Source: an uncultured Oscillospiraceae bacterium | Lineage (GTDB): Bacteria; Bacillota; Clostridia; Oscillospirales; Acutalibacteraceae | Direction: 5' to 3' | DNA: 64,000 nt | Assembly: GCA_902465155.1 (NCBI GenBank) | Contig: CABQLY010000002.1 | Coordinates: 62,001-126,000 of the forward strand | In this document: positions 1 to 8,089 of the stretch, one piece after another | How positions within the stretch are numbered: the stretch's first letter is position 1 | Layout: each line of letters begins with the position of its first letter | The notes under the pieces: model-generated | What the model was told of the DNA's origin: nothing | Database searches by the model: none | The model's input: the letters and a program-made list of their open reading frames with translations, nothing else | Made by a program: the position numbers and the translations under genes

Positions 1-391
1 CGGGGTCAAAATAGCCCTGCCCGCGGCACAGCGCGTTAAACTCGTTTAAATCCAGCCGTGCTTTTTTAAAGGCCTCGCGGTACAGCTTGCCCTTGTGCAT
101 TAGCAAAATGGGACGCCCCTCCAGCACGGTGCGCATTTTTTTAGATTTTGTTGTAATAACGGCAAACAAAAGGGTAAAAATGCCGTAAACCACTAAGCCA
201 ATTAGGCAGTAAAGCGCCTCCTCCGGGTCGGGCGCTATGGCTAAATCGGCCGCAATAGAGCCAAAGGTAATGCTGTTTACATAGTCGTAAAGGCTTAGCT
301 CCGAAATTTGGCGGCTGCCAATTATACGGGTAATCAGCAGCATCATAAAAACCGAAACAACGGCTGCCGCCGCTACAAATAAAAATCGCAT
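1..391 (-). CDS. YetF-like (DUF421) membrane protein, partial
   Basis: The reading frame opens at ATG 391 on the minus strand, behind a GGAGG six bases upstream, and runs off the left edge without a stop, giving about 130 residues. The start is a hydrophobic helix followed by TRIIGSRQISELSLYDYV and then NSITFGSIAADLA, the hallmark of the DUF421/YetF family. A second hydrophobic segment (about residues 60-80) leads into a soluble part with VLEGRPILLMHKGKL, which is typical of the cytoplasmic domain. Members are small membrane proteins of Firmicutes, often linked to spores or stress, with no settled biochemical role. It is divergent from the MocA-like gene at 570. The C-terminal half lies outside the window. 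Confidence 0.85.
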   Translation of the reverse strand, partial: MRFLFVAAAAVVSVFMMLLITRIIGSRQISELSLYDYVNSITFGSIAADLAIAPDPEEALYCLIGLVVYGIFTLLFAVITTKSKKMRTVLEGRPILLMHKGKLYREAFKKARLDLNEFNALCRGQGYFDP

Positions 392-488
392 TGTATTTTC
401 CTCCAACTGTTTTTTGTAGTATTGCCGCCGCTGCCCAAAACATACGGCGTCAAACACCAATATTTGGCCAGTTTAAAGCAATATTCGG

Positions 489-518
489 TTGGAAAAACCA
501 ATTAAAATGCGCTAAGAT
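489..518 (+). promoter_or_regulatory. Candidate promoter for the MocA-like gene
   Basis: TTGGAA at 489-494 and TAAGAT at 513-518 are separated by 18 bases, about 50 bases before the ATG at 570. The -35 region also forms the small inverted repeat TTGG-AAAAA-CCAA. This is a consensus match only. Confidence 0.4.
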
Positions 519-569
519 GTAAGTAGTTTAAAGGCAGCGGCAACACTGCCGGAATAAGGGGATTTTTTT

Positions 570-1637
570 ATGAAAAGCTATCAAGGTGCAATTGTTGGTT
601 ACGGCGGCATGGGCAAATGGCACCACCGCGATCTGTGCAAAACCGACCGGATCCATTTTACCGGGGTTTTTGATATTGACCCGGCCCGCTGCGCGCTGGC
701 ACAAAGCGACGGGATTCAAACCGTGTATCCCTCTTTGCAGGCGTTGCTGGATGACCCGGCCATTGATTTTATTGTTTGCGCAACCCCCAACAATTTTCAC
801 AAGGATATTTGCATTGCCGCTATGCGTGCCGGTAAGCATGTAATTTGCGAAAAGCCGGTTGCCATGAGCAGTGCTGAGCTGCGGGAGATGATGCAGGTTC
901 GGGACGAAACGGGAAAAATTTTTACCGTGCACCAAAACCGCCGCGAGGACCGTGATTATTTAATTGTGAAAGACGCCATTCAAACCGGCCGGCTGGGCGA
1001 GGTGTTTTCTATTGAAAGCCGGGTGACCGGCAGCAAGGGGATTCCCCAAGGGTGGCGGCAGTACGCGGTTGCCGGCGGCGGAATGATGTTGGATTGGGGC
1101 GTGCATTTAATTGACCAGCTGGTAATGCTGTTTGCGCCGGAAAAGGTTGTTTCGGTTTACTGCGATTTGTACCATGTGGCGTACCAGGAATGTGACGACG
1201 GCTTTAAAATGATTATGAAATTTGAATCCGGCAAAATGGCTATGGTAGAGGTTGGCACCAGTCACTATATTCAGGCCCCGCGCTGGTTCTGCTTTGGCAG
1301 TAAGGGCGCCGTTACGGTAAACGATTGGAACTGCGGCGGCAAAATTGTTTACGCTAAAGACAGGGTTGTAACCTTTGAGGAGGAAATTATTCAAACCAAG
1401 GCCGGCCCTACCAAAACAATGGGCCCCCGCCCGAAGGATACCATTGACGAAATTATTTTAAATCCCGATGATTTTGCCCCTTCGGATCACCGCATTTATT
1501 ACCGCAATTTTCAAGCGGTGTTAGACGGCACCGCTCCGCTGAAGGTAAAGCCGGAGGAGGCTATGCGGGTTATGCAGGTTATGGAGGCGGCGTTTGAATC
1601 GGGCAAAACGGGCGAAACTGTTCATACCAGCATTTAA
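570..1637 (+). CDS. Gfo/Idh/MocA family oxidoreductase
   Basis: Probable NAD(P)-dependent sugar or cyclitol dehydrogenase, cytoplasmic, 355 residues. The N-terminal Rossmann fold carries GYGGMG at residues 10-15. The EKP motif of the family is at 94-96 (ICEKPVAMS), with Lys95 the usual catalytic lysine. The C-terminal alpha/beta domain has GGGMMLDWGVH at about 169-179, supplying the Asp/His pair that binds substrate hydroxyls. The ATG at 570 follows AAGGGGA. The ThuA-like gene lies 94 bases downstream, a common pairing in sugar catabolic loci. It could be an inositol dehydrogenase-like enzyme, but the substrate cannot be read from sequence, and the inositol-type genes near 32-35 kb are not linked to it. 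Confidence 0.88.
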   Translation: MKSYQGAIVGYGGMGKWHHRDLCKTDRIHFTGVFDIDPARCALAQSDGIQTVYPSLQALLDDPAIDFIVCATPNNFHKDICIAAMRAGKHVICEKPVAMSSAELREMMQVRDETGKIFTVHQNRREDRDYLIVKDAIQTGRLGEVFSIESRVTGSKGIPQGWRQYAVAGGGMMLDWGVHLIDQLVMLFAPEKVVSVYCDLYHVAYQECDDGFKMIMKFESGKMAMVEVGTSHYIQAPRWFCFGSKGAVTVNDWNCGGKIVYAKDRVVTFEEEIIQTKAGPTKTMGPRPKDTIDEIILNPDDFAPSDHRIYYRNFQAVLDGTAPLKVKPEEAMRVMQVMEAAFESGKTGETVHTSI

Positions 1638-1731
1638 GGAAAGCCCGAACAATGAAAGGGTAAGTACAAACAATTTATAATTTATTTTAATTCTGCCGAC
1701 CCGTTCGGCAGTAAAGGCAGGGAGATTATTC

Positions 1732-2433
1732 ATGCGTGTTTTAATGTATAACGAGGGGCTGCACGACAAAACCAGCCCCGAGGTGCAAAAGCTTTACCCG
1801 GCCGGGCTGCACGGCCGCGTGGGCGAAATTGTAAAAGCGGCGGGGCACAGCTACAGCTTTGTAACGCTAAGCGAGGTTTTAGAGCTAACGCCGCAGCGGC
1901 TGAAAGAAACAGATGTTTTAATTTGGTGGGGTCACATGGCGCACGGCAAGGTTCCCGACGAGATTGTTAAAAATGTTAAAGACGCCGTTACCGCCGGCAT
2001 GGGGCTAATTGTTTTACATTCCGGCCACCACTCTAAGGTGTTTCGCTGCTTAACCGGCTGCACCGGCTCGTTAGGCTGGTACGAGCAGGCTAAGGAGCGC
2101 GTTTGGTGCCTAAAGCCGGAACACCCCATTGCCAAGGGGATTCCGCAGCAGTTTGTGTTAGACCCGGAGGAGGTTTACGCCGAGCCGTTTGATATTCCGC
2201 GGCCGGACGATATTATTTTTGCCAGCTGGTTTTCTACCGGCGAGGTGTTTCGCAGCGGGGTAACCTTTACCCGCGGGCACGGCAAAATATTTTATTTTCA
2301 ACCGGGGCACGAAACCTTTGGCTCTTTTTACAACCAAAATGTTGTTAAAATTTTGCAAAACGCCGTGGCTTGGGCCGCGCCGGATTACCGGCAGGAGATT
2401 ACCTGCCCGCACATTCAGCCGGCCGAGCAATAA
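1732..2433 (+). CDS. ThuA-like domain protein
   Basis: A 233-residue cytoplasmic protein of the ThuA/glutamine amidotransferase-like fold. Evidence is MRVLMYNEGLHD at the start, LIWWGHMAHG near residue 65, LIVLHSGHHSKVF near 92, and the late block RGHGKIFYFQPGHETFGSF. ThuA proteins have been tied to 3-keto-sugar metabolism, where they accompany Gfo/Idh/MocA dehydrogenases, and that matches the gene just upstream. The usual amidotransferase cysteine is not expected in this family. AGGGAG precedes the ATG. The 94-base gap contains a seven-pair hairpin (1693-1711) without a T-run, so it is probably cotranscribed with the upstream gene. Confidence 0.8.
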   Translation: MRVLMYNEGLHDKTSPEVQKLYPAGLHGRVGEIVKAAGHSYSFVTLSEVLELTPQRLKETDVLIWWGHMAHGKVPDEIVKNVKDAVTAGMGLIVLHSGHHSKVFRCLTGCTGSLGWYEQAKERVWCLKPEHPIAKGIPQQFVLDPEEVYAEPFDIPRPDDIIFASWFSTGEVFRSGVTFTRGHGKIFYFQPGHETFGSFYNQNVVKILQNAVAWAAPDYRQEITCPHIQPAEQ

Positions 2434-2509
2434 CGGCTTTAAACCGGCTTTTGGCGGTTGCTTTTTTGCGTAAAGCAATTTGCATAAAGCAATTTTGTTT
2501 TAAAAATTT

Positions 2510-2547
2510 AGGCACCCCGGCGGGCAAAACCGTTGGGGTGCCTTTTG
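2510..2547 (+). terminator. Rho-independent terminator after ThuA-like gene
   Basis: GGCACCCC at 2511-2518 pairs with GGGGTGCC at 2535-2542 and is followed by TTTT. It sits about 80 bases after the stop of the MocA/ThuA unit. Confidence 0.75.
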
Positions 2548-2561
2548 GCAAAGGTTATTTA

Positions 2562-2586
2562 CCGCAGGCGGCAAAGCCGCCTGCGG
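2562..2586. repeat. Perfect 11-bp inverted repeat
   Basis: CCGCAGGCGGC (2562-2572) and GCCGCCTGCGG (2576-2586) are exact complements around an AAA loop. No T-run follows, so it is not a standard terminator. It may be an RNA processing hairpin or a protein site. Confidence 0.6.
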
Positions 2587-2797
2587 CCTATCTAAAAGGG
2601 GTTAGCGTTCGGTACCCTGTGGACAAACCGCGGTCTGCCGCCGAAAAGCCCCTAATGCATTTTATGCCCGGGCTTAATTTTTGGTGCTGCAATTTTTTGC
2701 GTTTTTAAGGCGCCCGGCAAAGGCTTTGCGGGGCACCCAAAATTTTGCAATAAGCTGCTTTTAAAACAAATAAATGCTTTTATTTTGCCCCGGTTGG

Positions 2798-2806
2798 TGG
2801 TATAAT
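2798..2806 (+). promoter_or_regulatory. Extended -10 promoter of deoD operon
   Basis: TGG directly before TATAAT (2801-2806) gives an extended -10 element. The -35 is weak, which is usual for extended -10 promoters. The distance to the deoD ATG at 2890 is 83 bases. Confidence 0.55.
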
Positions 2807-2889
2807 GTAATTGTAATAAAACGCCGGCGGGCGGTAGGGTAAAGGCTAATTGCCCGCAAACGGTACAACACAGCTTGGGGGTTAAAACA

Positions 2890-3648
2890 ATGTCACTTTC
2901 TTTTCCAACGCCGCACATTGCGGCAAAGCCGAACGATTTTGCGAAAACCGTTTTAATGCCGGGGGACCCAAACCGCGCGCTGTTTATTGCCAAAAACTTT
3001 TTAACCGGTGCGGTTGCGGTAAATAATGTGCGCGGGGTGCAGGGGCACACCGGCTATTTTGGCAAAACGCGGGTTACGGTTATGGCCAGCGGAATGGGTA
3101 TGCCCTCTATGGGAATTTATTCTTACGAGCTGTACAACGCCTTTGGCGTGCAAAACATTTTGCGCATTGGCTCGGCCGGCGCTTACAATGAAAGCCTTAA
3201 TTTGCGGGATATTGTAATAGGCATGGGCGCCTGCACCGATTCGGCCTTTGCCAAGCAGTACCGCCTGCCGGGCACCTTTGCGCCAATTTGCAGCTTTAAC
3301 CTGCTGCAGCACTGTGTTGCCGCGGCTAAAGCGCAAAACCTGCCGGTTCGGGTAGGTAATTTGCTTTCGAGCGATGTTTTTTATAAAGACGACGCCGACC
3401 TGCCCGAAAACCAAACCGCTGCCCGCCTGTGGCAGCGCATGGGGGTATTGGCGGTAGAAATGGAGGCCGCCGCGCTGTACATGAACGCGGCGCGCTGCGG
3501 CAAAAATGCGTTGGCTATTTGCTCAGTTTCGGACCATTTATTTAAAAAGCAGGAGCTGACCGCCGCCGAGCGGGAAACCTCTTTTACCAACATGATCACC
3601 TTAGCTTTGCACACGGCCGAACGGCTGGAGCAGGGGGAGCAGCCATGA
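2890..3648 (+). CDS. deoD: Purine-nucleoside phosphorylase, DeoD type
   Basis: Splits purine (deoxy)nucleosides with phosphate into base plus (deoxy)ribose-1-phosphate; hexameric cytoplasmic enzyme. Diagnostic blocks are VLMPGDPNRA (phosphate loop) near residue 22, MGMPSMGIYSYEL near 70, RIGSAGA near 95 and VEMEAAALY near 190, where the Met-Glu pair binds ribose. The length of 252 is slightly above the usual 235-240. I prefer ATG 2890 because GGGGG stands about 8 bases before it and the protein then starts like the family; a TTG 15 bases upstream is the alternative. The stop overlaps the cdd start by four bases (ATGA), so the two are translationally coupled. Confidence 0.93.
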   Translation: MSLSFPTPHIAAKPNDFAKTVLMPGDPNRALFIAKNFLTGAVAVNNVRGVQGHTGYFGKTRVTVMASGMGMPSMGIYSYELYNAFGVQNILRIGSAGAYNESLNLRDIVIGMGACTDSAFAKQYRLPGTFAPICSFNLLQHCVAAAKAQNLPVRVGNLLSSDVFYKDDADLPENQTAARLWQRMGVLAVEMEAAALYMNAARCGKNALAICSVSDHLFKKQELTAAERETSFTNMITLALHTAERLEQGEQP

Positions 3649-4052
3649 CCCCGCAGGAGCTTTGCGCCATGGCGCAGCAAGCGCTTAAAAACGCCTACGC
3701 GCCCTATTCCGGCTGTAAGGTTGGCGCGGCGCTGCTAACAAAAAGCGGCCGGGTTTTTACCGGCTGTAATATTGAAAACGCCGCGTTTGGCCCAACCGTT
3801 TGTGCCGAGCGGGTTGCGTTGTTTAAAGCGGTTAGCGAGGGCTGCTTAGAATTTACCGCTTTGGCGGTGGCCGGCGGTAAGGGCGGCGTGCAGGCCGGAG
3901 CCTACCCGCCCTGCGGCGTTTGCCGGCAGGTTTTGGCCGAGTTTTGTGCGCCAAGCTTTAAAATTTACCTTGCGGCCGGCAGTAACGAGCCGCTTAGCTA
4001 CACGCTGGGCGAGCTGTTGCCGGCGGCCTTTTCTAAAAACAATTTGGGGTAA
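3645..4052 (+). CDS. cdd: Cytidine deaminase
   Basis: Hydrolytic deamination of cytidine and deoxycytidine to uridine and deoxyuridine, feeding the phosphorylase encoded next. At 135 residues it is the short homotetrameric type. The zinc site is complete: VCAERVALF provides Cys and the catalytic Glu, and PCGVCRQVL provides two more cysteines. The nucleoside-binding CNIENAAFG is present. It sits between deoD and pdp with a four-base overlap upstream and four bases downstream, forming a nucleoside salvage operon. Confidence 0.95.
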   Translation: MTPQELCAMAQQALKNAYAPYSGCKVGAALLTKSGRVFTGCNIENAAFGPTVCAERVALFKAVSEGCLEFTALAVAGGKGGVQAGAYPPCGVCRQVLAEFCAPSFKIYLAAGSNEPLSYTLGELLPAAFSKNNLG

Positions 4053-4056
4053 CGCT

Positions 4057-5358
4057 ATGCGAATGTACAATATTATTGAAAAAAAGCGCAACGGCGGCGC
4101 GTTAACTTCGGCCGAAATTGCCTGGTTTGTGCAAAACTACACGGCAGATCGTTTGCCCGATTACCAAGCCTCGGCGCTGCTAATGGCCATTTATTTTAAC
4201 GGCATGACCGCGCGTGAAACGGCTGAGCTGACCCTGCAAATGGCGCAATCGGGGCAGCAGCTGGATCTTTCCGGCTTTGGCGCCCTAACGGCCGATAAGC
4301 ACAGCACCGGCGGCGTTGGCGATAAAACCACCTTAATTGCAGCGCCTTTGGCTGCCGCTGCTGGGGTAAAGGTGGCAAAGCTTTCGGGCCGCGGGCTGGG
4401 CTTTACCGGCGGAACGGTAGATAAATTAGAGGCTATTCCGGGCTACCGCACCAACCTTTCGCCCCAAGAGTTTTTTGCGCAGGTAGAAAAAATTGGCCTT
4501 GCGGTAGCGGGTCAAAGCGGCAATTTAGCCCCAGCCGATAAAAAGCTTTACGCCCTGCGGGATGTTACCGCAACGGTTGAAAGCTTGCCCTTAATTGCCG
4601 CCAGTATTATGAGCAAAAAGTTAGCTGCCGGCTCTAAAAATATTGTGTTAGATGTAAAATACGGCAGCGGCGCGTTTATGAAAACCAAACGCCAAGCCGT
4701 AGCGCTGGCTAACGCCATGGTAAGCATTGGGCAAAAATGCGGCCGCAATGTGGCGGCGTTAATTACAAATATGAATGTGCCGTTGGGGTACGAAATTGGC
4801 AACGCCAACGAGGTGTTAGAGGCCGCCGCCGTGCTGCAGGGGCGGCAGCAAGGCCCGCTGAAGGAGCTTTGCTTGGCCCTTGCGGCCAACATGGTAAGCT
4901 TAGCCCTAAACAAGCCGTTTGGGGCGGCGTTAGCACAGGTAACAGCTTTGTTAGAAAGTGGCGCAGCCTTTCAAAAAATGCAGCAATGGGTTGCGGCGCA
5001 GGGCGGCGACCCCGGCTATTTAACAAACCCTGCGTTGTTCCGGCAGCCGGATTTTGTGCAGCCGGTTTTGGCGCCGGCAGGGGGCTATTTAACCGCTTTA
5101 GAAAGCGCTAAAATTGGCGAGTGCTGCGTTATTTTGGGCGCCGGCCGCAGCGTTAAGGGGGAGGAGATTGACCCCTTGGCCGGCATTACCCTGTTTAAGC
5201 ACCCGGGCGATGCGGTGCAGCCAAACGAGCCGCTTGCACTGCTGCGCACCAATCGAAAATCGGCATTACAGGCAGGGCAACAGCTGTTTTTGTCGGCGGT
5301 TAAAATTGGCTTAGAACCCCCAAAGCCCGAACCGCTGATTTACAAAACCGTGCGGTAA
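4057..5358 (+). CDS. pdp: Pyrimidine-nucleoside (thymidine) phosphorylase
   Basis: Phosphorolysis of uridine, deoxyuridine and thymidine. The protein starts MRMYNIIEKKRNGG and reaches 433 residues, the normal length. The family signature is the stretch around SGRGLGFTGGTVDKLEAIPG (residues about 110-130), and phosphate and pyrimidine site residues occur in KHSTGGVGDKTT. The open frame extends further upstream into cdd, but ATG 4057 has GGGG 8 bases before it and gives the family N-terminus. Last gene of the salvage operon; together the three enzymes turn nucleosides into bases plus (deoxy)ribose-1-phosphate. It could be called deoA, but the Firmicutes enzyme usually also accepts uridine. Confidence 0.92.
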   Translation: MRMYNIIEKKRNGGALTSAEIAWFVQNYTADRLPDYQASALLMAIYFNGMTARETAELTLQMAQSGQQLDLSGFGALTADKHSTGGVGDKTTLIAAPLAAAAGVKVAKLSGRGLGFTGGTVDKLEAIPGYRTNLSPQEFFAQVEKIGLAVAGQSGNLAPADKKLYALRDVTATVESLPLIAASIMSKKLAAGSKNIVLDVKYGSGAFMKTKRQAVALANAMVSIGQKCGRNVAALITNMNVPLGYEIGNANEVLEAAAVLQGRQQGPLKELCLALAANMVSLALNKPFGAALAQVTALLESGAAFQKMQQWVAAQGGDPGYLTNPALFRQPDFVQPVLAPAGGYLTALESAKIGECCVILGAGRSVKGEEIDPLAGITLFKHPGDAVQPNEPLALLRTNRKSALQAGQQLFLSAVKIGLEPPKPEPLIYKTVR

Positions 5359-5392
5359 ATTTGGTTGTTTGTTGGCGTTTTTAAAGAATAAT

Positions 5393-5415
5393 AAAAAAGC
5401 AAGGCACCGCCTTGC
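5393..5415 (-). terminator. Second minus-strand terminator after tRNA-Lys
   Basis: GCAAGGC (5399-5405) and GCCTTGC (5409-5415) pair around ACC. Read on the minus strand the hairpin is followed by six T residues, so it is a backup terminator for tRNA-Lys and may also insulate pdp. Confidence 0.6.
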
Positions 5416-5445
5416 AAAATATATAGCCAAAAGTTAATATTAAGA

Positions 5446-5481
5446 AAAAACCGACAAATCTTTAAAGATTTGTCGGTTTTT
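5446..5481 (-). terminator. tRNA-Lys terminator
   Basis: A perfect 16-base inverted repeat with loop TTAA abuts the 3' end of tRNA-Lys. On the minus strand the stem ends in a T-run, typical of a factor-independent terminator. Confidence 0.8.
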
Positions 5482-5556
5482 GGTGAGCCATCGGAGATTC
5501 GAACTCCGGACACCTTGATTAAAAGTCAAGTGCTCTGCCAACTGAGCTAATGGCTC
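5481..5556 (-). tRNA. tRNA-Lys (UUU)
   Basis: Full cloverleaf on the minus strand. The acceptor GAGCCAT pairs with ATGGCTC, the D-arm is TAGCTCAGTTGGCAGAGCA, and the anticodon stem CTTGA/TCAAG closes loop CTTTTAA, giving anticodon TTT. The T-arm is CGGAG-TTCGAAT-CTCCG. The terminal CCA is encoded. Confidence 0.97.
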
Positions 5557-5579
5557 GTACGCCTTTAGGCGACTTTGAT

Positions 5580-5608
5580 ATTATAACAAATAACAACTAC
5601 AATGTCAA
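5580..5608 (-). promoter_or_regulatory. Consensus promoter of tRNA-Lys
   Basis: On the minus strand TTGACA (5608-5603) and TATAAT (5585-5580) are separated by exactly 17 bases, a perfect sigma-A promoter, 24 bases before the tRNA 5' end. Confidence 0.85.
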
Positions 5609-5758
5609 GCATTATTTTTGGAAAATTTGTTATTTTGTTATTTTGTGTTGTTTTCGCAATTTTATTCGTTATACAACAATTTTGAGAGTATTGTGTTTAT
5701 TAAAACAGAATTGCCATATTGAATATAAAGGGTTCAGAGCTTAACAGAAAAATTGCTA

Positions 5759-5787
5759 TTTACAAAACGGCATTTTCCTGTTATAAT
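5759..5787 (+). promoter_or_regulatory. Promoter of the DnaD/DnaC-like operon
   Basis: TTTACA (5759-5764), a 17-base spacer and TATAAT (5782-5787) preceded by TGT (extended -10). It is 50 bases upstream of the TTG start at 5838. Confidence 0.75.
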
Positions 5788-5837
5788 ATAATAGCGTTTT
5801 TAGCGTGTTACAAAAGTTTTTAAAAGGGGGAGTACCG

Positions 5838-6782
5838 TTGAAATTTAAACTGAATCAAGAAAAACGCTGCTCCTCTTTTTTGGTGCCGCGCGCCGTGGTA
5901 GATGAGCATTTAAAATTAGCCGGTGCTTTGCAGCTGCGCGTTATTTTGTATTGCAGCAGCCGGGCCGACGGGGAATTTACCCCGGAGGAATTAGCCGAGG
6001 CGCTTTCCTGCAATGTGCAGGACGCGGGCGACGCTTTAATGTTTTGGCAGCAGCTTGGCGTTTTAGATGCCGAGGGCATTGCCGCACCGCAGGCGGCGCC
6101 CGCGCCCCAAAAGGCCGAACGGGCTGTTTTTTCGGCCCCGGAGCTTGCCCGGCCCGACCGCAAGGAGGTTGCCCGCCGCGGGCTGGAAAGTCACGATATT
6201 GCCATGATACTGCAAGAAGCGCAGGTTAAATTTGGCCGCACCTTAAAGCAAAGCGAAAGCTCGCTATTGGTTTGGCTTTACGACGATATGGGTATGTCGC
6301 CCGCTTTAATTTTAATGGTGTTAGAGTACGCCGTGCGGGCCAACCGCTGTAATGTGGCATTTATTGAGCGCCTTGCGCGCGACTGGGTAGAAAACGGCGT
6401 GCAGAACATTACCGACGCCGAGCAGCGCATTGTTACCCTAAACGAGTCGCAGCGGGCGTGGAACAAAATGCGCCGCGCCTTTGGGTTAGAGCAGCGCGCC
6501 CCCAGCGAAAACGAGCTGAAATTTGCCCGCACAGCGGTTTTAGAGTGGCGTTATTCAACCGAGCTGTTTAAGCACGCCTACGATTTATGTGTAGATTCTA
6601 TTGGAAAATATCGACTTTCGTACATTAAAACTATTTTAACCAAGTGGCACAAAAACGGCCTTAAAACGCTGGATGAGGTTTTAAAAGCCGAAAACGAAAA
6701 GGCTGCGGCCAAGGCGCAGGAAAACACCGGCTACGCCGCCTACGACCTTTCGGCCGCCGAACAGCTGATTAACGGGGATTGA
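5838..6782 (+). CDS. DnaD/DnaB_2-domain primosome protein
   Basis: Likely helicase-loading (primosomal) protein, 314 residues, acting with the ATPase encoded next. The N-terminal part (about 1-90) resembles the winged-helix region of DnaD (ALQLRVILYCSSR then FTPEELAEALSCN). The C-terminal part has two stretches of the DnaD/DnaB_2 type, ending in LSYIKTILTKWHKNGLKTLDEV, where the YxxxIlxxW motif is diagnostic. TTG 5838 follows AAAGGGGGAG at the right distance and yields MKFKLNQEK. The stop lies about 20 bases before the DnaC-like start. A proline/alanine-rich linker sits near residues 92-100. Confidence 0.82.
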   Translation: MKFKLNQEKRCSSFLVPRAVVDEHLKLAGALQLRVILYCSSRADGEFTPEELAEALSCNVQDAGDALMFWQQLGVLDAEGIAAPQAAPAPQKAERAVFSAPELARPDRKEVARRGLESHDIAMILQEAQVKFGRTLKQSESSLLVWLYDDMGMSPALILMVLEYAVRANRCNVAFIERLARDWVENGVQNITDAEQRIVTLNESQRAWNKMRRAFGLEQRAPSENELKFARTAVLEWRYSTELFKHAYDLCVDSIGKYRLSYIKTILTKWHKNGLKTLDEVLKAENEKAAAKAQENTGYAAYDLSAAEQLINGD

Positions 6783-6802
6783 AATTCATAACGGAGAATG
6801 AT

Positions 6803-7792
6803 ATGGGTTACGACAGTGAAACTTTAGCCAAGGCGTTAGAGCAAATTCGGGCAAACGGCCGCCGGCGCAGCCTTAGGTACGAAAACCAGCTGCAGCAGGC
6901 ACGGGCAAAGCAGCCCCGCCTTTTAGAGCTGGAAAACGCCATGATGCGCATTGGCCCGCAGCTTGGGGTTGCGGCCCTTTCGGGCGACAAACAGGGGTTA
7001 GAGGCCTTAAAGGCGCGGTGCGAGGTTTTAAAAACCGAAAAAGCCGCGCTGCTGAAAAAGCTGAATATTACCGTTTACAAGCCGGTTTGCAACAGCTGTA
7101 AGGATACCGGCCGCCTGCCAAACGGGCGGCTGTGCAGCTGCGTGTACCGCTTGGCGCACCAGCTGGCCTACGAGGCCCTTTGCGGGGAAATGCCAATGGG
7201 CAACAGTGATTTTGCAAATTTTAACCTTACATACTACAAACGCAGCGACGACCCGCAGGCCTACAAAATTATGGAAAAAAACTTGGCCTTTTGCCAAAAG
7301 TACGCTGCGGAGTTTTGTAAAAATTCGGCCAGCCTGCTTTTTATGGGCGGCACCGGCCTTGGCAAAACGCATTTAACCCTTAGTGTTGCCAAAGCGGTTT
7401 TGGCGCGCGGCTTTGGGGTTTACTACGCCCCCGCGCAGGAGCTGATTCAAGCCCTGGAAAACGAGCATTTTTCTTACAGCGAAAGCACGCCGTTTTTAAA
7501 CAAGGTGCTGCAGTGCGATTTATTATTAATTGACGATTTAGGCACCGAATTTGTAACAGCGTTTTCGCAGTCGCAAATCTACAACATTATTAATTCCAGG
7601 CTTTTAAAGGGCTTGCCAACGGTTATTAACACCAATTTAACCCTAACCGAGCTTGAAAAAAAGTATTCGCCGCGTGTAACCTCCCGCTTTTTGGGTAATT
7701 ATAACATTAGAAAGTTTTGCGGCAGCGATGTTCGCCAGCTAAAGCGGCTGGACGAGGTAGGAGCGAAAAAAAGTGGAACAGAAAAAAATTAA
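6803..7792 (+). CDS. DnaC/DnaI-like helicase-loader ATPase
   Basis: AAA+ ATPase of the DnaC/IstB-like group, 329 residues, expected to load the replicative helicase with the DnaD-like protein upstream. An N-terminal coiled segment is followed by a zinc-binding CNSCKDTGRLPNGRLCSC at about residues 100-117. Walker A is MGGTGLGKTHL, Walker B is LLLIDDLGTE, and late in the protein SRFLGNYNIRKFCGSDVR supplies the sensor region. ATG 6803 follows GGAG at 6 bases; a TTG overlapping the previous stop is less likely. It is a host replication gene rather than a transposon IstB, because it sits beside the DnaD protein with no transposase. Confidence 0.85.
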   Translation: MGYDSETLAKALEQIRANGRRRSLRYENQLQQARAKQPRLLELENAMMRIGPQLGVAALSGDKQGLEALKARCEVLKTEKAALLKKLNITVYKPVCNSCKDTGRLPNGRLCSCVYRLAHQLAYEALCGEMPMGNSDFANFNLTYYKRSDDPQAYKIMEKNLAFCQKYAAEFCKNSASLLFMGGTGLGKTHLTLSVAKAVLARGFGVYYAPAQELIQALENEHFSYSESTPFLNKVLQCDLLLIDDLGTEFVTAFSQSQIYNIINSRLLKGLPTVINTNLTLTELEKKYSPRVTSRFLGNYNIRKFCGSDVRQLKRLDEVGAKKSGTEKN

Positions 7793-7985
7793 CCGCATTA
7801 ACGAGCTGGCTAAAAAAGAGCGGGCCGAGGGTCTTACCGAGGCCGAAAAGGCCGAGCAAAAGGCTTTAAGAAGAGAGTACATTAACGCCTACAAGGCCAG
7901 CCTAATTGCCCAGCTGGAGAACACCTACATTATTGACGAAACGGGCCACAAACGCAAATTAACCGAGCTGAAAAGAAAACATTAA
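7773..7985 (+). CDS. DUF896 (YnzC-like) small protein
   Basis: A 70-residue highly charged helical protein starting with GTG 7773, overlapping the end of the DnaC-like gene by 20 bases. The family signature runs from INRINELAKKERAEGLTEAE through QKALRREYINAYKASL to DETGHKRKLTELKRKH. DUF896 proteins of Firmicutes fold as a helical hairpin; their function is not settled. Confidence 0.88.
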   Translation: MEQKKINRINELAKKERAEGLTEAEKAEQKALRREYINAYKASLIAQLENTYIIDETGHKRKLTELKRKH

Positions 7986-8089
7986 TTATTTAACTTTTAA
8001 TTGCGGCAGGGGTCACACCTTTTTTTGCAAGGGGTGGCAAAATGCCAATTTTGCCGCTTTTAACCGGGCTTTTGCCAGGGGGAATTTTT

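Larger units (their letters stand above)
2434..2889. other. Non-coding gap between ThuA-like gene and deoD
   Basis: This 456-base gap holds a terminator (2510-2547), a strong hairpin without a T-run (2562-2586), a near-perfect direct repeat of TAAAGCAATTT around 2471-2496, and the deoD promoter near 2801. I find no credible reading frame with a ribosome site in it. Confidence 0.6.

Noticed and set aside
2370..2708. Open frame spanning the end of the ThuA-like gene and the gap
   Set aside because: It crosses a terminator, lacks a ribosome site and has the composition of an out-of-frame shadow.
3946..4056. Upstream extension of the pyrimidine phosphorylase frame into cdd
   Set aside because: The added residues have no family similarity and the ribosome site points to ATG 4057.
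5550..5744. Small open frame after tRNA-Lys on the + strand
   Set aside because: It overlaps the tRNA end and its promoter and has no ribosome site; the region is plain AT-rich spacer.
6803..7792. IstB transposition helper
   Set aside because: No transposase or terminal repeats; the DnaD-like neighbour indicates a chromosomal helicase loader.
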